IMG/VR virus record: IMGVR_UViG_3300048834_000264
Location: 1 to 33,624 of that record
DNA: 33,624 nucleotides
Origin: a virus
Reading direction: 5' to 3' (one strand)
The notes beneath the pieces were generated by a model, which was not told where the DNA came from, did not search any database, and saw nothing but the letters and a program-made list of their open reading frames with translations. Below are positions 1 through 8,461 of the stretch, in pieces; position 1 is the first letter of the stretch; each line of letters starts with the position of its first letter. The position numbers and the translations under genes were made by a program.

Positions 1-1
1 C

Positions 2-946
2 TGGATGACCAGCTTCGAGCTGCGTGAACTCATGGTATGGCATGCCGCACTGTGTGGTGCCGGCTACTGTTTCAAGTCCACCAGCACCAGCGGCGAAATC
101 CTGGAACTGATCCCGTTTGCTGCCGGATCGGTCACCGCAAAGCAAGCCGATGACTACACGCTGACGTACGAGGTGACGTCGCCAAAGGGGAACAAGCAAG
201 TGTTCCCATCCAGTGCGGTGTGGGCCATTCGTGGCCCAAGCTGGAACGGCTATGAAGGGCTGGAGGTGCTGAAGCTGGCGCGCGAAGCCATTGGCCTGAG
301 CATTGCAGCCGAAGAGCACCACGCCCGCGTGCACAGCAACCAGGCCAGCCCGGGCGGTCTGTACAGCGTGGAAGGAAGCCTGACGGCCGAACAACACGCC
401 AAGCTCAAGGATTGGCTGGAGCGCGAGTACAGCGGCCTGAACAACCTGGCCAAGCCCATGATCCTGGATCGTGGGGCCAAGTTCACCCCATACGCCTTCA
501 AGGGCGTTGACATTCAGCACCTGGAAACGCGCAACCACCAGATCGGCGAGGTCTGCCGGTTCATGCGCGTCTTGCCCATCATGGTCGGCCATGCCGACAA
601 GGCGATGACCTTCGCCAGCGCCGAGCAGATGTTCCTGGCCCACCTGGTGCACACCCTCATGCCCTGGTACACGCGCATCGAGCAATCGGCCAACGTCTGG
701 CTCCTTTCTCGCAATGATCGCAAAGCCGGCTTCTACACCAAGTTCCACGAGCGCGGCCTGCTGCGTGGTGCGATGAAGGATGAGGGCGACTACCTTTCCA
801 AGCTGGTCGAGCGCGGGATCCTGACCCGCAACGAAGCCCGCGATCTGATGGACCGCAACCCAATCAAAGGCCTGGACGAACCACTGACACCGATCAACCT
901 CACCGGCGATCCTGCCGGGCAACAGCAAGGACGCGGCAATGCGTAA
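2..946 (+). CDS. Portal protein, HK97 family (5' end cut by window)
   Basis: Portal subunits form the ring at the capsid vertex through which DNA is packaged and to which the tail attaches. The frame is open to the window edge; the first in-frame Met is at 5. The visible 313 residues match the middle and C-terminal part of an HK97-type portal, including the segment GPSWNGYEGLEVLKLAREAI and a helix-rich C-terminus ending in low-complexity Gln/Gly. Family members are usually about 400 residues, so roughly the first quarter lies outside the window. The stop overlaps the protease start by 8 bases, as in translationally coupled head genes. Confidence 0.9.
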   Translation, partial: WMTSFELRELMVWHAALCGAGYCFKSTSTSGEILELIPFAAGSVTAKQADDYTLTYEVTSPKGNKQVFPSSAVWAIRGPSWNGYEGLEVLKLAREAIGLSIAAEEHHARVHSNQASPGGLYSVEGSLTAEQHAKLKDWLEREYSGLNNLAKPMILDRGAKFTPYAFKGVDIQHLETRNHQIGEVCRFMRVLPIMVGHADKAMTFASAEQMFLAHLVHTLMPWYTRIEQSANVWLLSRNDRKAGFYTKFHERGLLRGAMKDEGDYLSKLVERGILTRNEARDLMDRNPIKGLDEPLTPINLTGDPAGQQQGRGNA

Positions 947-1571
947 CTATCTCGACATTCCTTTCAAGGTCAAGGCCGTCTCTGAAGACGGCCTTTTTTC
1001 TGGCTACGGCTCCGTCTTTGGCGTGGTGGACAGCTACCAGGAAGTGGTCGCACCCGGCGCCTTCAAAGATAGCCTGGAAAGTCGCGTTCCTGCGCTGCTC
1101 TGGCAGCACCGCAGCGGCGAGCCGATCGGAGTCTACACCGCCGTCAAGGAAGACAGCGTTGGCCTGCACGTCGAAGGCAAGCTCGCGTTGAAGACCACGC
1201 GCGGCGCTGAGGCCTACGAGCTGCTCAAGATGGGCGCCATCAGTGGCCTGTCCATCGGTTTCGTTCCGCGCGATGACAGCTACGACCGCGTCACCGGCGT
1301 GCGAACCCTCAAGCAGGTTGACCTGTGGGAAGTCTCCCTGGTCACATTTCCTGCCAACGAAGCGTCCCGCGTGGCCAACGTCAAGTCTATCGAACGCATC
1401 ACCACCCTTTCCGATGCTGAAACCTTCCTGCGCGATGCAGGCGGGCTCAGCAAACGCGAAGCCCTGGCCTTTGTGGCCAGGATCAAGTCCCTGCCTGGTC
1501 GGAGCGATTCCGATGAGCTGGGCGAACTGGCCGCGCTCCTGAAGCGCAACACCTCTTTGTTCACCGTCTGA
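939..1571 (+). CDS. Prohead maturation protease, HK97 family (peptidase U35)
   Basis: This serine protease is packaged in the procapsid and removes the N-terminal scaffold (delta) domain of the capsid protein. The 210-residue length and order fit the family. Visible landmarks are the N-terminal GYGSVFGVVDSYQEVVAPGAF-type strand (residues 22-42), the likely catalytic His57 in LLWQHRSGEPIG, the likely nucleophile Ser105 in GAISGLSIGF, and the conserved LWEVSLVTFPAN around residues 129-140. The start at 939 keeps the conserved N-terminus and has AAGGA upstream. A perfect terminator-like hairpin lies inside codons 12-21. Confidence 0.93.
   Translation: MRNYLDIPFKVKAVSEDGLFSGYGSVFGVVDSYQEVVAPGAFKDSLESRVPALLWQHRSGEPIGVYTAVKEDSVGLHVEGKLALKTTRGAEAYELLKMGAISGLSIGFVPRDDSYDRVTGVRTLKQVDLWEVSLVTFPANEASRVANVKSIERITTLSDAETFLRDAGGLSKREALAFVARIKSLPGRSDSDELGELAALLKRNTSLFTV
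972..999 (+). terminator. Terminator-like hairpin inside the protease gene
   Basis: A perfect 10-bp stem (972-981 with 986-995), 4-base loop CTGA, is followed by an unbroken T run (994-999). This is the textbook shape of an intrinsic terminator, yet it lies inside the first codons of the protease gene. It could attenuate transcription between portal and protease/capsid. Function is inferred from shape only. Confidence 0.6.
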
Positions 1572-1597
1572 AACCTCACCATCAAGGAAACCTCATC

Positions 1598-2953
1598 ATG
1601 GAACTCACCCGCAAGCACCTGACCATCGCCTTCCTGGCCGTGGTCGCCATCCTGGCCGCCTTCGCGCTGGCCGGTCATCCTCTCATCGATCCGGCCGTCC
1701 TGGCCGGCGTCGGCATGGTGCCCATGGCCATGTCTGGCGAAATCGACCTCAAGGAAATCAACAAGCTCCTGACCGACCAGGGTAAGGCCTTCGAAGAGTT
1801 CAAGAAGACCAACGACAGCCGGTTGGAAGCCAAAGCCGACGGCAAGGCCATCGGCGACATGGAAGCCAAGCTCGCCAAGCTGAACGAAGTGTTCGAAGCC
1901 ACCCAGGCCAGCATCAAGGAAATCGAGAAACGCGCCAAGCGCCCCGGCACTGGTGGCGATGTGGACCCGGTGCGCGCCGAGCACAAGCAGGCCTTCGGCA
2001 AGTTCCTGCGCAAGGGCGATGACAACGGCCTGGGCGAACTGCAGCAGAAGGCCTACAACATCACCACCGACTCGGACGGCGGCTTCGCTGTCCCCGAAGA
2101 ACTCGACCGCGACATCCTCGGTCTGATGGTCGATGTCTCCCCCATCCGTGAAATCGCCAATGTGCGCACCGTCTCGACCAGCGACTACAAGAAGCTGGTC
2201 AACACCCACGGCACCGCCAGCGGCTGGGTGGACGAAGACGACGCCCGCACCGCCACCGCTTCCAGCGTGATGGCACAGGTCACGCCGTTCATGGGCGAGA
2301 TCTATGCCTACCCGCAAGCCACCCAGCAGATGCTGGACGATGTGTTCTTCAACGCCGAAGGCTTCATCGTGGACGAGTGCGCCATCGAGTTCGCGGCCAA
2401 AGAAGGCGCTGCATTCGTGGCCGGTGACGGCGTGAAGAAGCCCAAGGGCTTCCTCGGCTACACCACTGCCGCCACGGCTGACGGCGCGCGCGCCTTCGGC
2501 ACGCTGGAGCACGTGGCCACCGGCGTGGCTGGTGGCTGGGCCGCTTCCAACCCGGCCGACATCCTCATCACCCTGGTGCACAAGCTCAAGGCCGGCATGC
2601 GTGCCAATGCCCGCTTCGTGACCAACAAGGCGCTGCTGGCCGAGCTGCGCACGTTCAAGGACGCCGAGGGCAACTACCTGTGGCGCCCGGGACTGGAGGC
2701 TGGCCAGCCTTCCACCCTGCTGGGCTACGGCGTGACCGAAGCGGAAGACATGCCCGTCAAGGCCGCCAGCTCGCTGAGCCTGGCCTTCGGCGACTTCAAG
2801 CGCGGCTACACCATCGTGGACCGCATCGGCACCCGCGTCCTACGCGATCCGTACACCAACAAGCCATACGTCGGCTTCTACGTGACCAAGCGCGTGGGCG
2901 GCATGGTGGTGGACAGCCAGGCCATCAAGCTGCTGAAGTTCGCCACGGCCTGA
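1598..2953 (+). CDS. Major capsid protein, HK97 gp5-like
   Basis: Shell-forming protein of the head. Residues about 46-120 are a charged, coiled-coil delta/scaffold region. The HK97 fold follows from about residue 150, after NITTDSDGGFAVPEE, through to the C-terminal DPYTNKPYVGFYVTKRVGG. The chosen ATG has AAGGAAA 8 bases upstream. That start adds a hydrophobic stretch at residues 8-26 (LTIAFLAVVAILAAFALAG) ahead of the delta domain, which is unusual. An internal start near 1715-1727 would remove it but has no comparable ribosome site. It lies directly behind the protease, as expected. Confidence 0.95.
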   Translation: MELTRKHLTIAFLAVVAILAAFALAGHPLIDPAVLAGVGMVPMAMSGEIDLKEINKLLTDQGKAFEEFKKTNDSRLEAKADGKAIGDMEAKLAKLNEVFEATQASIKEIEKRAKRPGTGGDVDPVRAEHKQAFGKFLRKGDDNGLGELQQKAYNITTDSDGGFAVPEELDRDILGLMVDVSPIREIANVRTVSTSDYKKLVNTHGTASGWVDEDDARTATASSVMAQVTPFMGEIYAYPQATQQMLDDVFFNAEGFIVDECAIEFAAKEGAAFVAGDGVKKPKGFLGYTTAATADGARAFGTLEHVATGVAGGWAASNPADILITLVHKLKAGMRANARFVTNKALLAELRTFKDAEGNYLWRPGLEAGQPSTLLGYGVTEAEDMPVKAASSLSLAFGDFKRGYTIVDRIGTRVLRDPYTNKPYVGFYVTKRVGGMVVDSQAIKLLKFATA

Positions 2954-2970
2954 TCGCCCATCCGCAAACC

Positions 2971-3007
2971 AAAAGGCCTCAGCCGGTCAAACTGGCTGGG
3001 GCCTTTT
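2971..3007 (+). terminator. Intrinsic terminator after the capsid gene
   Basis: A 14-bp stem (2971-2984 with 2994-3007, one G-T wobble) with a 9-base loop ends in TTTT. It sits between the capsid gene and the next start at 3022. It may trim or stabilise the capsid message. Confidence 0.75.
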
Positions 3008-3021
3008 CTCTGGAGATCCGC

Positions 3022-3330
3022 ATGAAGCTGAAGATCAAGAAGGACTTCCCGTTTGCCCATCGCGGCTGCGACGTTGTGCTGTACGTCAAGGGCCAGGAAG
3101 TCGAAACCGAAGACAAAGACCTGATCGACACCGCCCTGACCGAAGGCTGGGCCAGCAAGGTCAACGAAAAGCAGGCACCTGAAAACAAGGCCGTTCCGCA
3201 AGCGCCAGCGAACAAGGCGGCAGAGCCGGATTTCCCACCGGCCGACCCCGACGCCAAAGGCGGCGAGAACAAACCCCTGACCGAAGCCGACGCCGCTGCC
3301 GACCTGGCCGGCGAGCCGCGACCGGACTGA
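3022..3330 (+). CDS. Small head protein of unknown function
   Basis: 102 residues. The N-terminal half (MKLKIKKDFPFAHRGCDVV) looks folded; the second half is low-complexity, rich in Ala, Pro, Lys, Glu and Asp (from about residue 50). The ATG at 3022 is preceded by GGAG at 3012-3015, which selects it over the longer open frame. Its place between capsid and head-tail connector suggests a minor head or decoration protein, but I do not recognise a named family. Confidence 0.75.
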   Translation: MKLKIKKDFPFAHRGCDVVLYVKGQEVETEDKDLIDTALTEGWASKVNEKQAPENKAVPQAPANKAAEPDFPPADPDAKGGENKPLTEADAAADLAGEPRPD

Positions 3331-3397
3331 CCCCAGTCCGCAGGCCCATGCGCACCCTGGTGCGCATGTTCAAGCGACCTGACCACCAGCACCCACC

Positions 3398-3997
3398 ATG
3401 CACCACACCCGCCGCACCGCAGCGCCTGCCCGGCGCGCCGTCACCCTGTCCGACGCGCTGGCGCAGGTGCGTGAGTTCGAAGGCGACAACGGCGCCGGGG
3501 ATGCGCTGCTGGAAGCCTACATCGCCGCCGCACACGACGCCTGCGAGGCGCGCACCGAGCGTGCGCTGGTCACCAGCGACTGGCTGCTGACCCTGGACGC
3601 ATTCCCGGCCGCCTGCCGGTTCAACCCGCACGCCGCCATCGGCCTGCGCGCCTGCCCGGTGCAGTCGGTCCTGTCCATCAAGTACGACGACGCCGACGGC
3701 GTGGAGCGCACGCTGGACCCCGCGGCCTACCGCGTCAGCCTCACGCAAGAGCCTGCCCTGGTCACCCCGGTGGACGGCTGGCCCGCCACGCTGGCCGCCC
3801 CCGGCGCTGTGCGCGTGGCCTACCGCGCCGGCTACGGCGACGCGCCGGCCGACGTGCCCGCGCCGCTCAAGCAGTGGATCCTGCTGGCCGTGGGCGATAT
3901 GTACGAAAACCGCAACGCCACCAACGTGGGCAACATCAAAACCCCGCTGGAGTTTGTGGACGCACTGCTGCAGCCCTACCGGCTGCTGGGGGTCTGA
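3398..3997 (+). CDS. Head-tail connector, phiE125 gp8 / gp6-like
   Basis: Adaptor protein that docks below the portal. It has the helical N-terminus (TLSDALAQVREFEGDNGAGD), a central beta region and a C-terminal helix with LLAVGDMYENRNATNVG, typical of the phiE125 gp8 family of connectors. 199 residues fits the family. The ATG at 3398 has no good ribosome site and the first 14 residues (HHTRRTAAPARRA) are unlike the family, so the true start could be slightly downstream. It is followed 5 bases later by the head-closure gene. Confidence 0.85.
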   Translation: MHHTRRTAAPARRAVTLSDALAQVREFEGDNGAGDALLEAYIAAAHDACEARTERALVTSDWLLTLDAFPAACRFNPHAAIGLRACPVQSVLSIKYDDADGVERTLDPAAYRVSLTQEPALVTPVDGWPATLAAPGAVRVAYRAGYGDAPADVPAPLKQWILLAVGDMYENRNATNVGNIKTPLEFVDALLQPYRLLGV

Positions 3998-4002
3998 CCG
4001 CC

Positions 4003-4341
4003 ATGCGCGACCCTGGCCAGATGAAGGACCGCATCCGCATCGAGCGGCCGGTCACCGTGCAGTCCGCCACCGGCGGCACCAGCACCACCTGGCAGACCGT
4101 GCGCACCGTCTACGCCCGGCGGCTGACGGAGAAGGGCGTCGAGGCCTTGGCCGGCGCCCGCCTGCTGGCCAAGGTGGAGCTGGGCTTTGCCATCCGCTGG
4201 TGGCCGAGCCACGGCGTGGACGCGCTGCACCGCTTCGTCAACATCGAGGACGGCCGGATCTACAACATCACCAGCGTGGTCGAGAGCGAGCGCCACACCG
4301 AGCTGGTTCTGCTCGGCCACGCCGGCACCAACGTGGGCTGA
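4003..4341 (+). CDS. Head closure / head-tail adaptor protein, SPP1 gp16-like
   Basis: 112 residues, matching the small beta-barrel head-tail adaptor family (Pfam Phage_H_T_join). It opens with MRDPGQMKDRIRIERPV, followed by WQTVRTVYARRL, then FVNIEDGRIYNITSV and a C-terminal strand ending ELVLLGHAG. These proteins plug the connector after packaging. The order connector, closure, gp10-like, DUF3168, tail tube is the standard HK97-type order. Confidence 0.85.
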   Translation: MRDPGQMKDRIRIERPVTVQSATGGTSTTWQTVRTVYARRLTEKGVEALAGARLLAKVELGFAIRWWPSHGVDALHRFVNIEDGRIYNITSVVESERHTELVLLGHAGTNVG

Positions 4342-4345
4342 CGCC

Positions 4346-4786
4346 GTGGCTACCGTTCAAGTATCAGGCCTGCGCGAGTTGGGCCTGCAGATGCGCGCCC
4401 TGGGCGCCGACATGGCCGGCAAGGTGGCCCGCCAGGCCACCGCTGCAGGTGCAGGCGTGGTGCGCAAGGCCGCCCGCCAGAACGCGCCCAAGGACACCGG
4501 CAACCTGCAGGCCGCCATCGTCATGAAGCGCGAGCGCCAGACCCGCCTGACCGAGGAATACGTGGTGGCGGTGCGCAAGGGCAAATCCAGGGACGTGAAG
4601 GCCGCCAAGCGCGGCGAAGGCCGCCTGGGCAAGGATGCGTTCTACGCCCGGTTCATGGAGTTCGGCACCGTCAAGATGCCCGCGCAGCCCTTCCTGCGCC
4701 CCGCGCTGGAAGAAAACGTCCAGGCCGCCACCGACGCCATCGCCAAGCGCCTGAAACAGCGCATCGACAAGGTGAAGAACAAATGA
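4346..4786 (+). CDS. HK97 gp10-like tail-joining protein
   Basis: 146 residues starting at GTG 4346, only 4 bases after the previous stop. The family signature is clear: RKAARQNAPKDTGNLQAAI near residues 40-58, then FYARFMEFGTVKMPAQPFLRPA near 95-115. Such proteins act at the head-tail interface or tail terminator. An internal ATG at 4390 would cut the first strand, so GTG is preferred. The stop overlaps the next start (ATGA). Confidence 0.88.
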   Translation: MATVQVSGLRELGLQMRALGADMAGKVARQATAAGAGVVRKAARQNAPKDTGNLQAAIVMKRERQTRLTEEYVVAVRKGKSRDVKAAKRGEGRLGKDAFYARFMEFGTVKMPAQPFLRPALEENVQAATDAIAKRLKQRIDKVKNK

Positions 4787-5151
4787 TCCAGGCCGAAGCC
4801 CTGCACGCCGCCCTGGCCCCGCTGGTGGCCGGCCGGGTGTACCCCGTCATGTTCCCGCAGGAACCGCTGCCAACCTGGCCCGCCATCCGCTACACGCCCG
4901 TGGGCGGCCAGGTGTGGCCCGACGCGTGCGGAAGCGGCGATGGCGCCGAAGACGACGTGCGCGTGCAGATCGACAGCATCGCCACCACCTTCGACGCCGT
5001 CCGCCAGCTGCAGCAGCAAGTGCGTGCCGCCATGCTGGCCTTCACCCCGCCGGCCGTGGCCGACGGGCCACCCCTCTTCGAGTTCGATGCCGAAACGCGC
5101 ACCTTACGCGCCATCCAGGACTTCACCATCTACCCCAGCAGCGCCGCCTGA
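4783..5151 (+). CDS. Tail completion / terminator protein, DUF3168
   Basis: 122 residues of the DUF3168 family, which caps the tail tube near the connector. Features are RVYPVMFPQEPLPTWPAIRY early, a central DVRVQIDSIATTFDAVRQL helix-strand unit, and a C-terminal TRTLRAIQDFTIY strand. It starts within the stop of the gp10-like gene (ATGA overlap), pointing to coupled translation. Confidence 0.87.
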   Translation: MIQAEALHAALAPLVAGRVYPVMFPQEPLPTWPAIRYTPVGGQVWPDACGSGDGAEDDVRVQIDSIATTFDAVRQLQQQVRAAMLAFTPPAVADGPPLFEFDAETRTLRAIQDFTIYPSSAA

Positions 5152-5173
5152 TCGGCGCCAGACGATTACCCAC

Positions 5174-5198
5174 AACCCGCCCGCCTCGGCGGGTTTTT
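5174..5198 (+). terminator. Intrinsic terminator before the tail tube gene
   Basis: An 8-bp stem (5174-5181 with 5188-5195), 6-base loop and TTTTT tail. The next gene starts 23 bases later with its own AGGAG site. The same stem bases and the same downstream TTTTTCRTTTCCA string recur before the HNH gene near 33201. Confidence 0.78.
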
Positions 5199-5220
5199 CA
5201 TTTCCACAGGAGCCAGCACC

Positions 5221-5856
5221 ATGAGCCAAGGTCAACGCATCAAGTTTTACGGCACCACCTTTGCCGTCGTCACCGCCTGGGGCGCCGCCAACGCCCTCAC
5301 CAGCATCAGCAAGGCCAATCCCGCGGTGGTCACCGACACCGGCCACGCCATCCCGGACGGCTCGGTGGTCAAGATCAGCGGCGCCGTCGGCATGGAAGAG
5401 ATCAACGACCAGCTGGCCGTGGTCGAGGTGGTGGACGCCAACAGCTACAGCCTCATCGGCATCGACAGCACCAACTACGGCACCTACGTCAGCGGCGGCA
5501 GCGTGCAGGTGGCCACCTTCAGCAACAGCTGCGAGGTGACCGGCTACACCGGCGACAGCGGCACAACCACCGAGACCGAGAGCGAAACCAACTGCGGCAA
5601 GGCCATCGACTTCGGCAGCCCGGACCCCGGCAGCGTGTCCATCCAGTACAACCACGCTCCCACCGACTTCCAGGAAGCGCTGGAAACCGCCCGCCGCGCC
5701 GTGGCCACCACCGCCGTCAAGACCACGCTGCCCAACAGCAAGGGCGTGATGATCGACATTGGCGTCATCACCCAGGTGGGCCGCGCCGCCGCTGCCGGCG
5801 GCATGTGGACGGGCAGCGCCACGCTGCGCCGCATCACCGACCGTGTGGACCTGTGA
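5221..5856 (+). CDS. Major tail tube protein
   Basis: 211 residues. Residues about 1-105 contain a small domain often annotated in phages as E1 FCCH-like (IPDGSVVKISGAVGMEEINDQ, then YSLIGIDSTNYGTYVSGG). The tail-tube domain follows, with the SETNCGKAIDFGSPDPG and DFQEALETARRA segments. It polymerises around the tape measure to form the tail. AGGAG lies 8 bases before the start. Its place ahead of the chaperones and tape measure supports the call. Confidence 0.88.
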   Translation: MSQGQRIKFYGTTFAVVTAWGAANALTSISKANPAVVTDTGHAIPDGSVVKISGAVGMEEINDQLAVVEVVDANSYSLIGIDSTNYGTYVSGGSVQVATFSNSCEVTGYTGDSGTTTETESETNCGKAIDFGSPDPGSVSIQYNHAPTDFQEALETARRAVATTAVKTTLPNSKGVMIDIGVITQVGRAAAAGGMWTGSATLRRITDRVDL

Positions 5857-5867
5857 GGCCGGACGAC

Positions 5868-6233
5868 ATGGTGCAACCCATTGACCGCGCCGCCTTCCTG
5901 GCTGCCCTGCAAGCCGCCGCGCAGCCCGATCTGCAGGGCGTGGAACTCCCAGGCATCGGGGCCTGCTACAAGCGCCGCGTCACCGCGGGCGACGTGCTCG
6001 ACGCTGACGACGCGCGCGAAGCGCTCAAGGCCGCCGGCCTGCCGCTGGACCGCAAGACCAGCGTGGCCATCGGCCTGGCGCAGACCCTGTGCGACGAAGC
6101 CGGCCGCCCGCTGCTCGACCCGAAAGACCCGGCCCACATCCGCCTGCTGATCGCCCTGCCGTGGGACACCCTGCGCGGCGTGCTGATGCCCGGTGACGAA
6201 GCCGCCGCGGAGGACGCCGCCCCAAACGCCTGA
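5868..6233 (+). CDS. Tail assembly chaperone, gpG-like
   Basis: 121 residues. It is the upstream half of a lambda G/GT-type chaperone pair that loads the tape measure during tail assembly. The body is helical and acidic at the end (PGDEAAAEDAAPNA). The start is ATG 5868, 11 bases after the tube stop. The last codons carry a slippery heptamer, so a fraction of ribosomes should read on into the -1 frame and make a longer G-T fusion. Confidence 0.82.
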   Translation: MVQPIDRAAFLAALQAAAQPDLQGVELPGIGACYKRRVTAGDVLDADDAREALKAAGLPLDRKTSVAIGLAQTLCDEAGRPLLDPKDPAHIRLLIALPWDTLRGVLMPGDEAAAEDAAPNA

Positions 6234-6260
6234 CCGGTCCGCAGGAATACCTGCTGGACC
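6221..6260 (+). promoter_or_regulatory. Programmed -1 frameshift site
   Basis: The heptamer CCCAAAC at 6221-6227 is in the correct phase (C CCA AAC in the G frame, CCC AAA after slipping). The G stop follows at 6231. After an 8-base spacer comes a stem-loop: 6236-6245 pairs with 6250-6260 around loop AATA, with a single bulged T at 6255. Heptamer, spacer and hairpin match the classic layout. Confidence 0.8.
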
Positions 6261-6634
6261 TGTCCTTCGACCTTGGCGTGCCGCTGCACCTGCTGCGCGG
6301 CATGCCGCTGGCGGACCTGCAGCTTTACCAGCGCTACACCAGCCGCCGCGGCTTCCCCGGCCGCCGGGTGGAACTGCTGCTGGCCCAGGTGGCGCTGGTG
6401 CTTGCCCAGGTCAACGGCAACAAGGACTTGACCCTGCGCCAGTTCCTGTTTGACCCGCCGCCCGAGGCGGACGACGACGAACAGCCGCCAGACCCCGAAC
6501 AGGCCGCCGAACAGGTGGCCGCCTTCTTTGGCTACGCACCGCGCAAGCGGAGCGGCACCCCGCAACCCGAGAACAACCGAGACACACCCGATGGCCAACA
6601 ACCTGGGCAGCCTGGTCGTATCGCTGGGCCTTGA
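6227..6634 (+). CDS. T extension of the tail chaperone (made by -1 frameshift)
   Basis: The -1 frame continues for 135 residues after the slip, beginning RLTGPQEYLLDLSFDLGVPL, a conserved opening of DUF4035-like tail chaperones. No start codon precedes that conserved part, so it should be expressed only as a fusion of about 255 residues with the G-like protein. The C-terminus is acidic and Pro-rich. It overlaps the tape measure start by 44 bases. Confidence 0.8.
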   Translation, partial: RLTGPQEYLLDLSFDLGVPLHLLRGMPLADLQLYQRYTSRRGFPGRRVELLLAQVALVLAQVNGNKDLTLRQFLFDPPPEADDDEQPPDPEQAAEQVAAFFGYAPRKRSGTPQPENNRDTPDGQQPGQPGRIAGP

Positions 6635-8444
6635 CGCGGCCGAATTCACCCGCGGCCTGAGCAAGAGCGAGTACCAGACGCAGCAATGGGTGCGCCGGTT
6701 TGAAACGGGCATTGAAGCCGCCCGCACCGGCGCCCTGGCTGCGTTTGCCACCATGGGCACCGCCGCGGCCGTGCTCGACAGGCAGTTGAACGACATTGCC
6801 GGCTTCCAGGACCTGGCCGACAAGATGGGCGACACCGCCCAGGAAGTCGCCAGCCTCAAGCTGGCGGCCGACCTGTCGGGCACCGCGCTCGACACCATGG
6901 CGGGCGCCAGCGTCAAGCTCACCGCCGCCCTGGCCAAGACCGACGACGAGAGCAAGGGCGTGGGCGCAGCGCTCAAGTCCATCGGCCTGGAGTTCGACGA
7001 ATTCAAGCGCCTGGCGCCCGTGGCGCAGATCGATGCCGTGGCCCAGGCCCTGGCCGGGTTTGAGGACGGCGCCGGCAAGACCGCCGTGGCCGTGCAGCTG
7101 TTTGGCAAGAGCGGGGCCGACCTGATCCCCATGCTCAACGACCTGGCCGAGACCGGCGGCCGGCAGGTGAGCCTGACGCAGCAGCAGATCCAGGCCGCCG
7201 ACGACTACAGCAAAGCCACCGCCCGCCTGCGCAGCGAGGTGCAGAGCCTAGTGCAGGTGACGGCGGCAGACGCGGCTCCGGTGATGTTGCAGATCGTGCA
7301 GATCCTGCGCGACACCGTGCAGTACAGCACCAGCGCGGCCGGTGGCGTGAACTTGCTGGAGTCGTCCATGCGCGGCGTCAAGACCGCGCTGGAAGCCGTG
7401 CTGGTTGTCGGCAGCGACGTGGCCTACGTGTTCAAGACCATCGGCGACACGGCCGGCGCCTACGCAGCCGTCAGCGCGGCGCTCATCCGTGGCGACATCG
7501 ATGGCGCCAAGGCCATCGGAGCCGCCTACCGCGAGATGAGCGCCGAACGCCGCAAGGCGCTGGACGGTTATCAGGCCGGCGTTCTGGGGACTGGCGCCAG
7601 CTACCCACAGGCCAGCTACAGCAACGAAGGCCGCAACTACACCCCGCAGCCGCGGGCCATCAACTTCACGCCCGTCGTCACAGGCAACAGCAAGGCGGCA
7701 TCCGAAGCCGCCCGAGCCGCTCAGGAAGCCGAGCGCGCCGCGCGCGAGTACGACACGTGGCTCCGTTCCCTCACCGACGCTGAAAACGAGTACCGCCTGA
7801 AGAAGCTGGACGAACGCATCCAGGCGCAAAAGACCGAAGAGCAGACCTACGCCGACTGGCTGCGCGGCCTGGAAGAGGCCACCGTCGAAGGCGGTGCCAA
7901 GAACTACATCCGCAGGCTCGATGAGCAGCGCCAGGAAATGGAAAAAACCAAGTCCTTCGCCAAGGAAATGGGCCTGTCCTTCACCAGCGCGTTCGAAGAT
8001 GCCATCGTCGGCGGCAAGAAGTTCAGCGACGTGCTCAAGGGCCTGGAGCAGGACCTGCTGCGCATCGTGGTGCGCAAGAGCATCACCGAGCCACTGGGCA
8101 ACTGGATCACCAGCGCGCTGCCCAGCCTGTTCGGCGGTGGCAAGGCCATTGGCGGCGGCGTCAGCGGCGGCACCAGCTACCTGGTGGGCGAACGCGGGCC
8201 CGAGCTGTTCACGCCGGCTACGTCCGGGCGCATCACGCCCAGCGGCAGCATGGGCGTCACCGTCAACGTCATCAACCAGACCGGCCAGGCCGTGGACGCG
8301 CGACAGAGCAGCCGCACCGGCGCCGACGGCTCGCAGATCGTGGATGTGGTCATGACCCTGGTGGGCGATGCCCTGGCCTCCCGCAGCGGTCCTGTGGCCC
8401 GCGGCCTTGAAAACGGGTATGGCCTGCGCCCGGCCATGGCCTGA
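6591..8444 (+). CDS. Tail tape measure protein, lambda-type
   Basis: 617 residues. It sets tail length and is ejected ahead of DNA. It begins with LGSLVVSLGLDAAEFTRGLSK, continues through long helices with Ala-rich coiled coil (about 365-450), and ends in the lambda-type C-terminal domain (KFSDVLKGLEQDLLRIVVRK, then YLVGERGPELFTPATSGRI). It is short for the family; at about 0.15 nm per residue the tail would be near 90 nm (inference). The start lies inside the T frame with no strong ribosome site, which suggests coupling. Confidence 0.92.
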   Translation: MANNLGSLVVSLGLDAAEFTRGLSKSEYQTQQWVRRFETGIEAARTGALAAFATMGTAAAVLDRQLNDIAGFQDLADKMGDTAQEVASLKLAADLSGTALDTMAGASVKLTAALAKTDDESKGVGAALKSIGLEFDEFKRLAPVAQIDAVAQALAGFEDGAGKTAVAVQLFGKSGADLIPMLNDLAETGGRQVSLTQQQIQAADDYSKATARLRSEVQSLVQVTAADAAPVMLQIVQILRDTVQYSTSAAGGVNLLESSMRGVKTALEAVLVVGSDVAYVFKTIGDTAGAYAAVSAALIRGDIDGAKAIGAAYREMSAERRKALDGYQAGVLGTGASYPQASYSNEGRNYTPQPRAINFTPVVTGNSKAASEAARAAQEAERAAREYDTWLRSLTDAENEYRLKKLDERIQAQKTEEQTYADWLRGLEEATVEGGAKNYIRRLDEQRQEMEKTKSFAKEMGLSFTSAFEDAIVGGKKFSDVLKGLEQDLLRIVVRKSITEPLGNWITSALPSLFGGGKAIGGGVSGGTSYLVGERGPELFTPATSGRITPSGSMGVTVNVINQTGQAVDARQSSRTGADGSQIVDVVMTLVGDALASRSGPVARGLENGYGLRPAMA

Positions 8445-8461
8445 ACGGACACCAACACCCC

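Noticed and set aside
1280-2581. Minus-strand open frame opposite protease and capsid
   Set aside because: Shadow of two firmly identified genes; composition is atypical and no domain is visible.
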